A stretch of DNA of 64,000 nucleotides from Bradyrhizobium sp. WSM3983 (GCF_000473045.1 NZ_AXAY01000032.1:43135-107134); one strand, 5' to 3'; counted from the stretch's first letter, positions 1-8,469 are shown. The notes: generated by a model not told the origin, from the letters alone. Translations and numbers: made by a program.

Positions 1-80
1 TAGCCCGCCAGCTTCAGCCGGCGCTCGATCGCTGTCCGGAACGAAGCGTCGTCATCAACCACATGAACCAGACTGGGCAC
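1..80 (-). CDS. Response regulator receiver domain, N-terminal fragment
   Basis: The reverse strand reads GTG followed by a peptide containing LVHVVDDDASFRTAIERRLK, which is the first beta strand and acidic DDD pocket of a CheY-like receiver domain as in FixJ/NarL-type two-component regulators. A purine-rich GAGAGG lies upstream of the GTG. Only about 26 residues lie inside the window, so the phospho-acceptor Asp and the output domain are not visible. The gene is divergent from the FNR-type regulator that starts at 388. FixJ-type regulators often control FixK-type regulators, which makes a regulatory link plausible, but this is inference. Confidence 0.8.
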   Translation of the reverse strand, partial: MPSLVHVVDDDASFRTAIERRLKLAG

Positions 81-387
81 CCCTAACCTCTCGCCAGATC
101 CACCAAGACTGGATGAAGTCCTCTACGTTCTGAGCGTCTAGTCAAACCGTTCGAAAATCGTCGCATGTGTTTCGAAACCGGATGCATTCCTCGCTTTGGC
201 AGGCGCCTTCTCATTTTGCACAACGAACAGCGCCGATGTCCCTTGGTACTATGCACCTTAGGACAATGGATTGAAAGACAGCCTTGGCCGTAAATCAACC
301 ATGGCGGGAGTGGGATAGCGCGGCGCATTTCCCGCGAAGAGTATCAGTCTGACAGACCAATTCGGCGGTAACCTTGAGGAGTTGGCC
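81..387. other. Divergent intergenic region between response regulator and FNR-type gene
   Basis: These 307 bases hold no convincing gene. They must contain the promoters of the two divergent regulators. I see a good Shine-Dalgarno GAGGAG at 376-381 for the downstream gene. I see no properly spaced FNR box; TTGGCCGTAAATCAA at 84-98 of the 200s block (284-298) is one base too long. Confidence 0.6.
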
Positions 388-1071
388 ATGTTCGTTCGCA
401 TCACGACGGATTCCACACCGCGCCCCAATTCCCTCCGTGACCTCGGAATGACCAGCGACTCAAATGCGCTCGTCAGTTTAAGCGAATTTTCCTATAGAAA
501 GGGCACCGAGATCTACGGCGAGAAAGAGCCCGCCGAGTATGTCTATCAGGTCAGGGCCGGTGCAGTGCGAAGCTACAAGCTGCTGTCGGACGGCCGCAGG
601 CAGATCGGCGCCTTTCATCTGGCTGGCGACATATTCGGCCTGGAGAACGGCTGGGAGCACCGCTTCACGGCGGAAGCAATCGTCGACACCCATGTGCGCC
701 TGGTCAAGCGGCAAAGCCTCGAAATCGTGGCCGAGAGCGATGCCATGGTCGCCAAGAACCTGCTCAGCATGACCACGAACAATCTCCAGCACGCGGAAGA
801 CCACATGCTGCTACTCGGTCGCAAGACCTCGCTGGAGCGGGTCGCGGCATTCTTGCTCGAGATGGACAAGCGATTGACAGCCGCCGGCGTGATCGCGCTG
901 CCGATGTCCCGACGCGATATCGCCGATTATCTCGGCCTCACGCTGGAGACTGTCTCCCGCGCGTTGTCGCGGCTGCATGAGCTCGGCATTCTCGGCTTCA
1001 TCGGCAACACCCAGCGCCAGATCGTGCTGCTCGATCGGAACCAGCTCGCAAGCCTCGACCTGCAGCCCTGA
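388..1071 (+). CDS. CRP/FNR-family transcription regulator, FixK-like
   Basis: This 227-residue protein has an N-terminal cyclic-nucleotide-binding-type beta roll (about residues 25-130), a long dimerisation helix and a C-terminal winged helix (about 150-225). The recognition helix contains ETVSR (E187, S190, R191), the E-x-x-S-R signature with which FNR/FixK proteins read TTGA half sites. No cysteine is visible, so it cannot carry an FNR-type iron-sulfur cluster and lacks the redox cysteine known from Bradyrhizobium FixK2. ATG 388 follows GAGGAG by six bases and is preferred to the in-frame TTG at 382. Matching boxes occur at 1619, 8456 and 9623, suggesting it or a paralogue controls the neighbouring genes. 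It may be an oxygen-cascade regulator transcribed under response-regulator control. Confidence 0.88.
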   Translation: MFVRITTDSTPRPNSLRDLGMTSDSNALVSLSEFSYRKGTEIYGEKEPAEYVYQVRAGAVRSYKLLSDGRRQIGAFHLAGDIFGLENGWEHRFTAEAIVDTHVRLVKRQSLEIVAESDAMVAKNLLSMTTNNLQHAEDHMLLLGRKTSLERVAAFLLEMDKRLTAAGVIALPMSRRDIADYLGLTLETVSRALSRLHELGILGFIGNTQRQIVLLDRNQLASLDLQP

Positions 1072-1072
1072 G

Positions 1073-1585
1073 TTATCCTCTTCTTGGAATGACGTCGTCA
1101 TTGATCAGCCCGACGTGGTCGAGTGTCTTGCGCAAGAACTCGAACAGGATCGCTGCTGACCAGCCGAACAGCAGCACACCGTTCATGGCGGTCAACGGGC
1201 CGATCAGCCGCCATTCGCGCACCGGCGTGATATCGCCATAGCCGAGCGTCGTATAATTGACGAAGGCGAAATAGAGCAGATCGCTGTCAGGCGGAGCGGC
1301 CTGAACGATGGCATACGTCCAGGCCCACACCAGGACTTCCAGCGCGTGCGCGGCCTGCAACACCGCCGCCGTTGCCATCATGACACCCACCAAATGCAAT
1401 CGCGGCCGCACGACCTTCCGCAGCCCGGCGCTGCGCGCGATCCAGACCGCAACGACCGTCACCAGCGCGTGGATGCCGATATTGATCACGCTGACCAGCG
1501 CGCCGGCGAGCAACTGAAACAGCATCAGGACCAACCAGACCTCAATCGCACGTGACGGGGTAGGGCTCAGAGCGCGCAGCCGCAC
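1073..1585 (-). CDS. Two-transmembrane potassium-channel-like protein
   Basis: This is a 170-residue membrane protein with hydrophobic helices near residues 14-45, 65-95 and 135-155. A pore-loop motif TTLGYGDIT near residue 115 matches the selectivity filter (T-x-G-Y-G-D) of the two-TM ion channel family. It has no attached RCK or cyclic-nucleotide domain. Translation probably starts at GTG 1585, with no obvious Shine-Dalgarno, so an internal start is possible. The gene converges on the FNR-type gene, with stops one base apart. The FixK-type box at 1619-1632 lies between it and the CoA-transferase genes. A class II activator there would place the start site right at the GTG, so control of this gene from that box is doubtful. 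Confidence 0.78.
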   Translation of the reverse strand: MRLRALSPTPSRAIEVWLVLMLFQLLAGALVSVINIGIHALVTVVAVWIARSAGLRKVVRPRLHLVGVMMATAAVLQAAHALEVLVWAWTYAIVQAAPPDSDLLYFAFVNYTTLGYGDITPVREWRLIGPLTAMNGVLLFGWSAAILFEFLRKTLDHVGLINDDVIPRRG

Positions 1586-1618
1586 GTATCAGTCTCGCTA
1601 TCGCGGATGACGAGAGCC

Positions 1619-1632
1619 TTGACGTAGATCAA
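1619..1632. promoter_or_regulatory. FixK/FNR box TTGACGTAGATCAA
   Basis: The site matches TTGAY-N4-RTCAA (TTGAC-GTAG-ATCAA). Its centre is about 64 bases upstream of the CoA-transferase ATG at 1690. A class II activator centred at -41.5 would give a start near 1667 and a 23-base leader, which is sensible for that gene. Confidence 0.72.
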
Positions 1633-1689
1633 GGGTACGACGCGACGGCTCTCCAACATGCAAGTGCCCGCCCGAGCAGGATCCTGACC

Positions 1690-2337
1690 ATGAAGGCCAT
1701 CTCCGTTGAGGAAGCCGTCGCAATGATCCCTGCCGGCGCGAGCATCATGGTCGGCGGCTTCATGGGCGTCGGCACGCCCGAACGTCTGCTCGACGAAGTC
1801 GTACGGCAGAAGAAGTCGGGATTGTCGCTGATCTGCAACGACGCATCCATGCCGGGAAAAGGTGTCGGAAAGCTGATCGACGCGGCATTGGTTTCTCGCC
1901 TGACCGCGACGCATATCGGGCTCAATCCGCGAGCGCAGCAACAGATGCTGGCGAACGAGATCGGTGTCGATCTGATCCCGCAGGGCACACTCGTCGAACG
2001 GATCCGTGCGGGCGGCTGCGGCCTCGGCGGTGTGCTGACGCCGACCGGCGTCGGCACACTGGTCGCGGAAGGCAAGCGCCAGATCGAGGTCGACGGCAAG
2101 CCGTTTCTGCTCGAGACGGCGCTGCGGGCACAATTCGCGCTGGTGCACGCCTTCCTTGCCGACTACCTCGGCAACCTCGCTTACGCGCTGACCGCGCGCA
2201 ACTTCAACCCGATCATGGCAATGGCTGCCGACACGGTCATCGTCACGGCGGAGAACATCGTTCCCGTCGGGGTGATTGCGCCCGATCACATCATGACGCC
2301 GGCACCACTGGTCGATTATCTCATCACGAACGGGTAA
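1690..2337 (+). CDS. atoD: Acetate/acetoacetate-type CoA-transferase, alpha subunit (AtoD-like)
   Basis: This 215-residue protein is a family I CoA-transferase alpha subunit, with the typical N-terminal MVGGFMGVGTPERL loop and the conserved GGCGLGGVLTPTGVGT stretch. Such enzymes move CoA between short acyl-CoAs and acids such as acetate, acetoacetate or butyrate in the cytoplasm. The beta subunit starts three bases after its stop, so the two are co-transcribed. A FixK-type box at 1619 implies induction at low oxygen. Together with the adjacent ackA/pta operon this points to acetate or ketone-body CoA chemistry. Substrate choice cannot be read from the sequence; acetoacetate, 3-oxoadipate and butyrate enzymes share these motifs. 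Confidence 0.85.
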   Translation: MKAISVEEAVAMIPAGASIMVGGFMGVGTPERLLDEVVRQKKSGLSLICNDASMPGKGVGKLIDAALVSRLTATHIGLNPRAQQQMLANEIGVDLIPQGTLVERIRAGGCGLGGVLTPTGVGTLVAEGKRQIEVDGKPFLLETALRAQFALVHAFLADYLGNLAYALTARNFNPIMAMAADTVIVTAENIVPVGVIAPDHIMTPAPLVDYLITNG

Positions 2338-2340
2338 TCC

Positions 2341-2991
2341 ATGGACCCGCAGATCATCATCGCCCGTCGCGTTGCCCGCGAGCTCCGCAACGGTAACCTC
2401 GTCAATCTCGGCATCGGAATTCCGACGCTGGTCGCGAATTACGTTCCGTCCGATCTCAAGGTCTTCTTCCAGTCAGAGAACGGGCTGATCGGCACCGGAC
2501 CTGTTCCCGAGCAAGGCATGGCGCATCCAACGCTGACGGACGCCGGCGGCCGTCCGATCAGCGCGCTTCCGGGGGCGGCCACCTTCGACAGCGCGATGTC
2601 GTTCGGCCTGATCCGCGGCGGCCATGTCGACATCACCGTGCTCGGCGGCCTCCAGGTCGATGCGCATGGGCTCCTCGCCAACTGGATGATCCCCGGCAAG
2701 ATGGTCCCGGGCATGGGCGGTGCGATGGATCTCGTCACCGGCGCCAAGCGGGTCATCGTCGCCATGCAGCACGCTGCCAAGGGCAAGTCGAAGATCGTCA
2801 CCAAATGCACCCTGCCCTTGACATCGGTGCGGCCTGTGGACCTCGTCGTCACCGACCTGGCCGTGATCGGCTTTCCCGGCGGCAAAGCGACGTTGCTGGA
2901 AACCGCGCCCGGAATCGGCATCGCCGAGGTGCTCGCGGTGACGGAGGCCAATCTCATTGTCCGCGACGCGGTGCCGGAAATGTCGATCTGA
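2341..2991 (+). CDS. atoA: Acetate/acetoacetate-type CoA-transferase, beta subunit (AtoA-like)
   Basis: This 216-residue beta subunit carries the catalytic glutamate in the SENGLIG motif (about residues 45-51), where the acyl-glutamyl and CoA-thioester intermediates form in family I CoA-transferases. The GGLQVDAHGLLANWMIPGK region and the C-terminal TEANLIV segment also fit the family. It starts with ATG three bases after the alpha subunit and forms an alpha2beta2-type enzyme with it. The downstream 170 bases lead to the convergent fabI and show no clear T-tract terminator, only a short AGCCCGGGGCT palindrome near 3022. Confidence 0.85.
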   Translation: MDPQIIIARRVARELRNGNLVNLGIGIPTLVANYVPSDLKVFFQSENGLIGTGPVPEQGMAHPTLTDAGGRPISALPGAATFDSAMSFGLIRGGHVDITVLGGLQVDAHGLLANWMIPGKMVPGMGGAMDLVTGAKRVIVAMQHAAKGKSKIVTKCTLPLTSVRPVDLVVTDLAVIGFPGGKATLLETAPGIGIAEVLAVTEANLIVRDAVPEMSI

Positions 2992-3165
2992 TGAGACATG
3001 TCGAAAACAACCCCATGCACGGTAGCCCGGGGCTTGGAGTCGCTAGGTTTTTCGACCAACGAAATTTCAGTCAGAAAAGCGATTGCTCCGTCGGGCAAAA
3101 CACTGGCATGATGCCATGATCAGCCCCTCCGAGCCTGCCAGCCACGACAGCGGACGGCATCTCGC

Positions 3166-3954
3166 TCAATCGATGATGTGATAGCCGCCATCGATGTAGA
3201 GCACACCGCCGGTGATCAGCTTGGCGCCGTCGAGCGCGAGGAACGCGGTGGCGTTGCCGACATCATCGATGCTGACGAGGCTCCGCGACGGCGCCTTCGA
3301 CTGTGCCTTGTCCATGAGCTCATCAAACTCGGGAATGCCTGACGCCGCACGCGTTGCCAGCGGCCCCGGCGAGATCGCGTGGACGCGAATGCCCTTCGGG
3401 CCGAGCTCGGCGGCGATATAGCGGACGGAGGCTTCAAGCGCGGCCTTTGCGACACCCATCACGTTGTAGTTCTCCACCACCATCTGGCTGCCGTAATAGG
3501 TCATCGTGAACAGCGTGCCGCCGTTTTTCATCAAAGGCTCGGCCAGATGCGCCATGCGCATGAACGACCAGCAGGAGACGTCCATGGTCTTGAGGAAGCC
3601 GTCGCGGCCAACGTCGACGACGCGGCCGTGCAAGGCCTCCTTGGGCGAGAAGGCAATGGAATGAAGCAGGAAATCGAGCTGCCCCCACTCCGATGCGATG
3701 CGTTCGAACACTTCCTCGGTCTGGCCTTCGACTATCACATCGAGCGGCATGAAGATCGGCGCCTCCAGCGCCTGGGCCAGCGGCTCGACGTGTTTCCTGG
3801 CGCGATCGTTCAGATAGGTCACCGCGAGATCGGCGCCGAGCGCACGAAACGCCCGCGCGCAGCCCCAGGCGATCGACTGGTCGTTGGCGATACCGACGAT
3901 CAGGCCCTTCTTGCCCTTGAGGGCAACCTTGCTGTCCGGGAATACAGGGATCAT
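3166..3954 (-). CDS. fabI: Enoyl-[acyl-carrier-protein] reductase, FabI type
   Basis: This 262-residue SDR reduces trans-2-enoyl-ACP with NAD(P)H in fatty acid synthesis. The GIANDQSIAWG nucleotide loop is at 21-31. The FabI catalytic pattern Y153, Y163, M166 and K170 (Y-x9-Y-x6-K) is intact, and the length is typical. Its ATG overlaps the stop of ackA by four bases, so it is translationally coupled as the last gene of the DUF3141-pta-ackA-fabI operon. Finding an ACP reductase inside an acetate-kinase operon with a FixK box is unusual. It is probably an accessory copy for low-oxygen growth rather than the housekeeping enzyme, but other copies cannot be seen here. Confidence 0.9.
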   Translation of the reverse strand: MIPVFPDSKVALKGKKGLIVGIANDQSIAWGCARAFRALGADLAVTYLNDRARKHVEPLAQALEAPIFMPLDVIVEGQTEEVFERIASEWGQLDFLLHSIAFSPKEALHGRVVDVGRDGFLKTMDVSCWSFMRMAHLAEPLMKNGGTLFTMTYYGSQMVVENYNVMGVAKAALEASVRYIAAELGPKGIRVHAISPGPLATRAASGIPEFDELMDKAQSKAPSRSLVSIDDVGNATAFLALDGAKLITGGVLYIDGGYHIID

Positions 3955-5165
3955 GACACCCTCTCAGGCCGTGTGTTGTGGGATTGACCATTCATCAGCA
4001 GCGACAACGTGTGCTGCGCGATCATCAGTTCCTCGTCGGTCGGAATGACGTAGACGGGGATCCGGCTGCCGCTCCGCGAGATCAGCCGCGAATGGCGGGC
4101 GTTCTCGCCGGCATCGAGCGCGACACCGAGCCATCCGAGCTGCTCGGCGATGCTCGCGCGGATCGACGCCGAGTTCTCGCCGATCCCCGCGGTGAAGACG
4201 AAGGCGTCCAGGCCCTGCAAGGCCGCAGCCAGCATGCCGGCGTTGAGGCCAATGCGATAGACGAAATAATCGATCGCGAGCCGCGCGTGCGGGTCTGCGC
4301 TCGCCTCCAGCTCCCGCATGTCGTTGCTGACCCCGGAGAGGCCCTTCAGGCCGCATTCGCGGTAAAGGAAGTCCTGCACCCTGGCCGCCGACATGCCCTT
4401 TTCGGTGAGGAGATAGAGCACCACGCCGGGATCGATCTGCCCCGGCCGCGTTCCCATGGGCAGCCCGTCGAGCGCCGTAAAACCCATGGTGCTCTCGATG
4501 CTGCGCCCGTCCTTCAGCGCGCACATCGAAGCGCCGCTGCCGAGATGGGCAACGATCACACGCCCCTTGGCAATATCGGGCGCAACGCTCGGGAGCGTCC
4601 GTGCGACATATTCGTAGGATAGTCCGTGAAAGCCGTAGCGCCGCACGCCCTCGAGGTAAAGCTGGTGAGGAATGGCGTAGTGGTCGGCGACCAAATCGTG
4701 CGTGCGGTGGAACGCCGTGTCGAAGCACGCCACTTGAGGGAGTGTCGGAAAATTCGCAAGCAGCGAGCGGATCGGTGCGAGATTGTGCGGCTGGTGCAGC
4801 GGCGCGAGCGTCACAAAGCGTTCGAGACGGGACACGACGCCGTGGTCGATCAGGATCGGCCGGACATAGTCCGGACCGCCGTGCACGACGCGGTGGCCGA
4901 CCGCGATCGGCGTGACCCGAAGTTCGTCCCTCAGCCAGTCGCCGGCTACAGCCATGGCGGCTGGCACGTCCGGCACGGCTTCGATCGGATAGGCGCGATC
5001 GGCCAGCGGATCACCGCTCGCGCCGCTGGCCCGCAAGCGCGGACGGCTGCCGATGCCATCCATCTGTCCCTTGATCTGGCGGCGGAGCGCACCGTCGCCC
5101 TCCGCTGAATAGACCTGAAACTTGACGCTGGAGGAGCCGGCGTTGACGACGAGGATCGTATCCAT
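3951..5165 (-). CDS. ackA: Acetate kinase
   Basis: This 404-residue ASKHA-fold kinase interconverts acetate plus ATP and acetyl phosphate plus ADP. It shows the N-terminal VVNAGSSSVKF phosphate motif, the RVVHGG region, the YGFHGLSYEYVA segment and HLGSGASM; full length matches the usual 400 residues. ATG 5165 is chosen because homology begins at MDTILVVNAGSS; sixteen Arg-rich codons upstream are not part of the family. It starts four bases after the pta stop and overlaps fabI, forming the substrate-level phosphorylation pair AckA-Pta. Expression probably comes from the FixK-type promoter at 8456. Confidence 0.95.
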   Translation of the reverse strand: MDTILVVNAGSSSVKFQVYSAEGDGALRRQIKGQMDGIGSRPRLRASGASGDPLADRAYPIEAVPDVPAAMAVAGDWLRDELRVTPIAVGHRVVHGGPDYVRPILIDHGVVSRLERFVTLAPLHQPHNLAPIRSLLANFPTLPQVACFDTAFHRTHDLVADHYAIPHQLYLEGVRRYGFHGLSYEYVARTLPSVAPDIAKGRVIVAHLGSGASMCALKDGRSIESTMGFTALDGLPMGTRPGQIDPGVVLYLLTEKGMSAARVQDFLYRECGLKGLSGVSNDMRELEASADPHARLAIDYFVYRIGLNAGMLAAALQGLDAFVFTAGIGENSASIRASIAEQLGWLGVALDAGENARHSRLISRSGSRIPVYVIPTDEELMIAQHTLSLLMNGQSHNTRPERVS

Positions 5166-5169
5166 GGCA

Positions 5170-6132
5170 TCACGCCGCCACCGTCGGCGCCTTCTGGCGC
5201 CGCGCGCGAGCATAAAGCGCAGCGACTGCGCAGGATGCCATCCGCGCTCGCGCCGAGTCCGCGCGCGAGGTCAGGACCACCGGCACCCGCGCGCCGAGCA
5301 CGATGCCGGCACCATCCGCCTTGGCGAAATAAGCGAGGTTCTTGGCCAGCATGTTGCCGGATTCCAGATCTGGAACCACCAGGATTTGCGCGCGGCCGGC
5401 GACCTCGGACGCGATGCCCTTGATCCGCGCGGCCTCTGGATCGATGGCATTGTCGAACGCCAGGGGACCGTCGAGCAATCCGCCGATGATCTGGCCTCGA
5501 TCCGCCATCTTGCACAGGGCAGCAGCCTCGATCGTCGACGGAATCTTCGAGGTCACCGTCTCGACGGCCGACAGGATCGCCACTCGCGGCGTCTGGCCGA
5601 ATCCGGCCTGGTTGTAGAGGTCGATCGCGTTCTGGATGATGTCGCGCTTGGCGTCGAGATCGGGGAAGATGTTGACGGCGGCATCCGTGACAAAGATGGT
5701 TTCGGCATAGGCCGGCACGTCCATGACGAAGACATGGCTGATGCGCCGGTCAGTGCGCAGGCCGCTGGTCTTGGCGGTCACGGCGCGCATCAGTTCGTCG
5801 GTGTGCAGGCTGCCCTTCATCAGCAGTTCGCCCCGCGCAGCATGGATGAGCTCGACGCCCTTGGCCGCAGCGTCGTCGCTATGCGCGGCATCGACGATCT
5901 CGAAGCCGGACACGTCGAGATTGAACCTTGCGGCCGTGTCCTTGATCTTCCGCTCCGGCCCCACCAGGATCGGTCGGATGATGCCCGCACTGGCGCTATC
6001 GATGGCGCCGCGCAACGAGGTTTCGTCGCAGGGGTGGACGACGACGGTCGGCGTCGGCGGCGCGGCCCTCGCCGCCGCGATCAACCGATCGTATTTGCTG
6101 CCAGACTGGGCTTGCATCGTGTCGGCCGCCAT
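5170..6132 (-). CDS. pta: Phosphate acetyltransferase, short PTA_PTB form
   Basis: This 320-residue protein consists only of the PTA/PTB acyltransferase domain, like the short bacterial phosphotransacetylases (about 320-330 residues) and unlike the 700-residue enterobacterial form. It transfers acetyl between CoA and phosphate. The DAAVNIFPDLDAK and SAVETVTSKIPSTIEA stretches and the C-terminal GIVLGARVPVVLTSRAD motif are diagnostic. ATG 6132 has GGGAG/ACAGG just upstream; a longer reading frame from 6210 would overlap the preceding gene and is rejected. A related phosphate butyryltransferase is the main alternative, but the adjacent ackA favours acetyl-CoA. Confidence 0.9.
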   Translation of the reverse strand: MAADTMQAQSGSKYDRLIAAARAAPPTPTVVVHPCDETSLRGAIDSASAGIIRPILVGPERKIKDTAARFNLDVSGFEIVDAAHSDDAAAKGVELIHAARGELLMKGSLHTDELMRAVTAKTSGLRTDRRISHVFVMDVPAYAETIFVTDAAVNIFPDLDAKRDIIQNAIDLYNQAGFGQTPRVAILSAVETVTSKIPSTIEAAALCKMADRGQIIGGLLDGPLAFDNAIDPEAARIKGIASEVAGRAQILVVPDLESGNMLAKNLAYFAKADGAGIVLGARVPVVLTSRADSARARMASCAVAALYARARRQKAPTVAA

Positions 6133-6161
6133 CCTGTCACTCCCGCTTCCGCCAATGCGCG

Positions 6162-8402
6162 TTACGACGCTCTTGCCTTGGGGTCGAAAGGGGCGACGTT
6201 CGACGTCCACTCTCCCTCCCCGTCCAGGCCAAAGAGCCCGGCAACACGCTTCAGACGGTTGGCGCGCTCGCCGGTGATGTCCTCGCTCGCCGACAGCACT
6301 TCGCGCATCGCGGCGAAGGCCATGCGCCGCTGGTTCATGTCGTCAGGCAACAATTTGGGGATCGCCGCGAGCGCCGCCTCGCGGTCGAGCAGCAACATGA
6401 AGAACTGCTCGCGCACCAGCATCTTGAACTCGGCGAGCGTCATCCGGGGGCCGGCATGGTCACGCCGGACCTGGCGCAGCGCCTCGACGCTGCGCTCGTC
6501 GACCATGCCGCGCGCGGAGCCGACATAGAGCAGCGCGCGGAGCGTCGCCTCACGAAGACCGCCCTCCTCGATGTGCGACTTCAGCTCGGCAATTCGCTTC
6601 TCGAGCATGGCCTGATGCTCGGCCGACATCTCGCGCCGGCGCGACGGAGCCGAATTCGGGTCGATGCCGAGGGCAGCCTGAAGCACAGGCGAACCATAGA
6701 TGTTGAGGAAGATGGTTTCGCTCAGCGCCTCCTGCGCGTCACGCCAGCTATCGAGCGCATGGACGATCTGCTTCGAGATCTGCTCCTGGAAGGCCAGGAA
6801 CGGATTGTCCTTCGAGACCGGCCTGCGGTTGCCTTCGACACGATCGGCCGCCGACTTGACGGTGGACATCCAGGGATTTTTGCTGCTGAAGGCCTCATAT
6901 TGCAGCCGCATCGGGTGCATGTCGCGCGCCCATTGCGCCAACTGCGGCGTCACCATGCCCTTCACCAGCGGCCGCAAGAATTTCTGATACGCCGCGAGAT
7001 TGAGCTCGGAGACACGTTTGGCGGCGGCGAAGCGCCGCTCGTCCTCCGGCGAATTGCCGCCCATGGCGCGGATATCGTCGAGCGTCCGCGCCTCGCAGCG
7101 CATCACCCACTGGCCACTAGCGAGATCGGCATTGAGTGTCTCGTTGCCGCGCGCCTCGAACGTGGCTTCATAAAGCCCGGGCGGCAGCACATCGATCAGA
7201 TCGATGTTGCTGGAGAACTCCGCATGTTCCTTCTTCGCCACGCCGCCGGAGACGAAGATTCCGAGATGGCCGATGCTGTCGTGAACGGTGTAGACGATGG
7301 TCTGGCCATAGGCCCTGATCTCGTCGACGTCGGAATAGGAATCCAGGATCCAGTCCAGTGCCTGCTGCGGCGGCGTGACGTTGTCGCCCTTGGAGCAGAA
7401 CACCACGATCGGCGAGCGGATGTTGCGCAGATCGACCTTCTGTCCGTCCGACATCTCGATGCGGCCGGCGGCGAGATTGTTGCCGATGAACAGCTCGTCG
7501 ACGATGAACTGAATCTCCTCGGCATTGAGGTTGACGTGCCCGCCCCACCAGCGCTCGAAATCGAGATAGCGCGCGGCTTCGGTGTCGACCTTGGAATAGA
7601 CGTTGTATTGCTTGGTCCAGAGCGTGTTCGACGGGTTCTGGTTCTCGAAGTTCTGCACCAGCCAGGCGCCGTCGAACTTGCCGGCGCCGAGGTCGCTCGT
7701 CAGCGCCGTCAGCCAGCTTCCGCCCATCAGCCCGCCGGAATAGCGCATCGGATATTGGCCGTGCACGCCTGCCCAGTAGGCGAGCGGCGCACCGGCGATG
7801 ATCAGGGGACCGAACAGTTCCGGCCGCAGCGATGCCAGCATCATGACGGCCCAGCCGGCCTGGCAATTGCCGATCACGCAGGGCTTGCCGTCGGCGTCGG
7901 GGTGACGGCTGATCACCGTCTCGAGGAATTTCGCCTCCGCGCGCGCGATGCGCTCGATGGTCTGGCCCGGCACCGGCTCGGGCAGGAACCCGATGAAATA
8001 GCAGGGATGTCCCGCCTTCATCGCGACACCGATCTCGCTATCCGCCTTGAACCCGCCGATGCCAGGGCCGTGGCCAGCACGCGGATCGATCACGACGAAC
8101 GGCCGCCGGCTCATATCGATCTCGACATCGCGGGGCGGAATGATGCGCACCAGCGCGTAATTGACCGGTTCGTCCAGCGTACGACCGTCTGTGATTAATT
8201 CGGCAGCATATTGCAGCACATGCGGCGCGGTTTGAGCGACGTGCTCGCGATATTGGTCCCCCCGCTGGCGCATGATGTCCAGGAACAGCACACTGCGCTG
8301 TCCCGCATCGACCATGTATTCAACCGCGGATGAGACAAGGCCCGACATCGGGCCGCCGGGCAGTTTCACATTCTCCGTTGCCTTCAGATTCTCTGTCGCC
8401 AT
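6162..8402 (-). CDS. DUF3141 protein, PHA-synthase-like alpha/beta hydrolase
   Basis: This 746-residue protein belongs to the DUF3141 family, often labelled poly(3-hydroxyalkanoate) synthase. An alpha/beta-hydrolase core spans about residues 60-400, with the nucleophile elbow GNCQAGW (C180), a cysteine lipase box as in PHA synthases, and the downstream SIGHLG histidine. The C-terminal 300 residues are helical and unassigned. Family activity is not established to my knowledge. It is the first gene of the operon with pta, ackA and fabI, 29 bases before pta. ATG 8402 is preferred over ATG 8441: it has GAGG at good spacing, and the FixK box at 8456-8469 would place transcription start near 8421, downstream of 8441. 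Confidence 0.82.
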   Translation of the reverse strand: MATENLKATENVKLPGGPMSGLVSSAVEYMVDAGQRSVLFLDIMRQRGDQYREHVAQTAPHVLQYAAELITDGRTLDEPVNYALVRIIPPRDVEIDMSRRPFVVIDPRAGHGPGIGGFKADSEIGVAMKAGHPCYFIGFLPEPVPGQTIERIARAEAKFLETVISRHPDADGKPCVIGNCQAGWAVMMLASLRPELFGPLIIAGAPLAYWAGVHGQYPMRYSGGLMGGSWLTALTSDLGAGKFDGAWLVQNFENQNPSNTLWTKQYNVYSKVDTEAARYLDFERWWGGHVNLNAEEIQFIVDELFIGNNLAAGRIEMSDGQKVDLRNIRSPIVVFCSKGDNVTPPQQALDWILDSYSDVDEIRAYGQTIVYTVHDSIGHLGIFVSGGVAKKEHAEFSSNIDLIDVLPPGLYEATFEARGNETLNADLASGQWVMRCEARTLDDIRAMGGNSPEDERRFAAAKRVSELNLAAYQKFLRPLVKGMVTPQLAQWARDMHPMRLQYEAFSSKNPWMSTVKSAADRVEGNRRPVSKDNPFLAFQEQISKQIVHALDSWRDAQEALSETIFLNIYGSPVLQAALGIDPNSAPSRRREMSAEHQAMLEKRIAELKSHIEEGGLREATLRALLYVGSARGMVDERSVEALRQVRRDHAGPRMTLAEFKMLVREQFFMLLLDREAALAAIPKLLPDDMNQRRMAFAAMREVLSASEDITGERANRLKRVAGLFGLDGEGEWTSNVAPFDPKARAS

Positions 8403-8455
8403 GTTCAACCTCGCCGTCGCCCATGGCCATTCAATGTGCACTGCAATCGCCGACG

Positions 8456-8469
8456 TTGATTTAGGTCAA
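8456..8469. promoter_or_regulatory. FixK/FNR box TTGATTTAGGTCAA
   Basis: TTGAT-TTAG-GTCAA fits the FixK/FNR consensus. Its centre is about 60 bases upstream of the DUF3141 ATG at 8402, predicting a start near 8421 for class II activation. It overlaps the TGA stop (8466-8468) of the upstream permease gene, so the operon promoter is embedded in the end of that gene. Confidence 0.75.

Noticed and set aside
284..298. TTGGCCGTAAATCAA as a FixK box upstream of the FNR-type gene
   Set aside because: The half sites are one base too far apart and the left one is TTGG rather than TTGA.
3015..3040. Palindrome AGCCCGGGGCT as terminator between atoA and fabI
   Set aside because: The stem is short and there is no adjacent T run.
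5122..8198. Long plus-strand open frames of 468 and 580 codons
   Set aside because: They lie antisense to pta, ackA and the DUF3141 gene, are Arg/Asp/Gly-rich without domains, and arise from high-GC codon bias.
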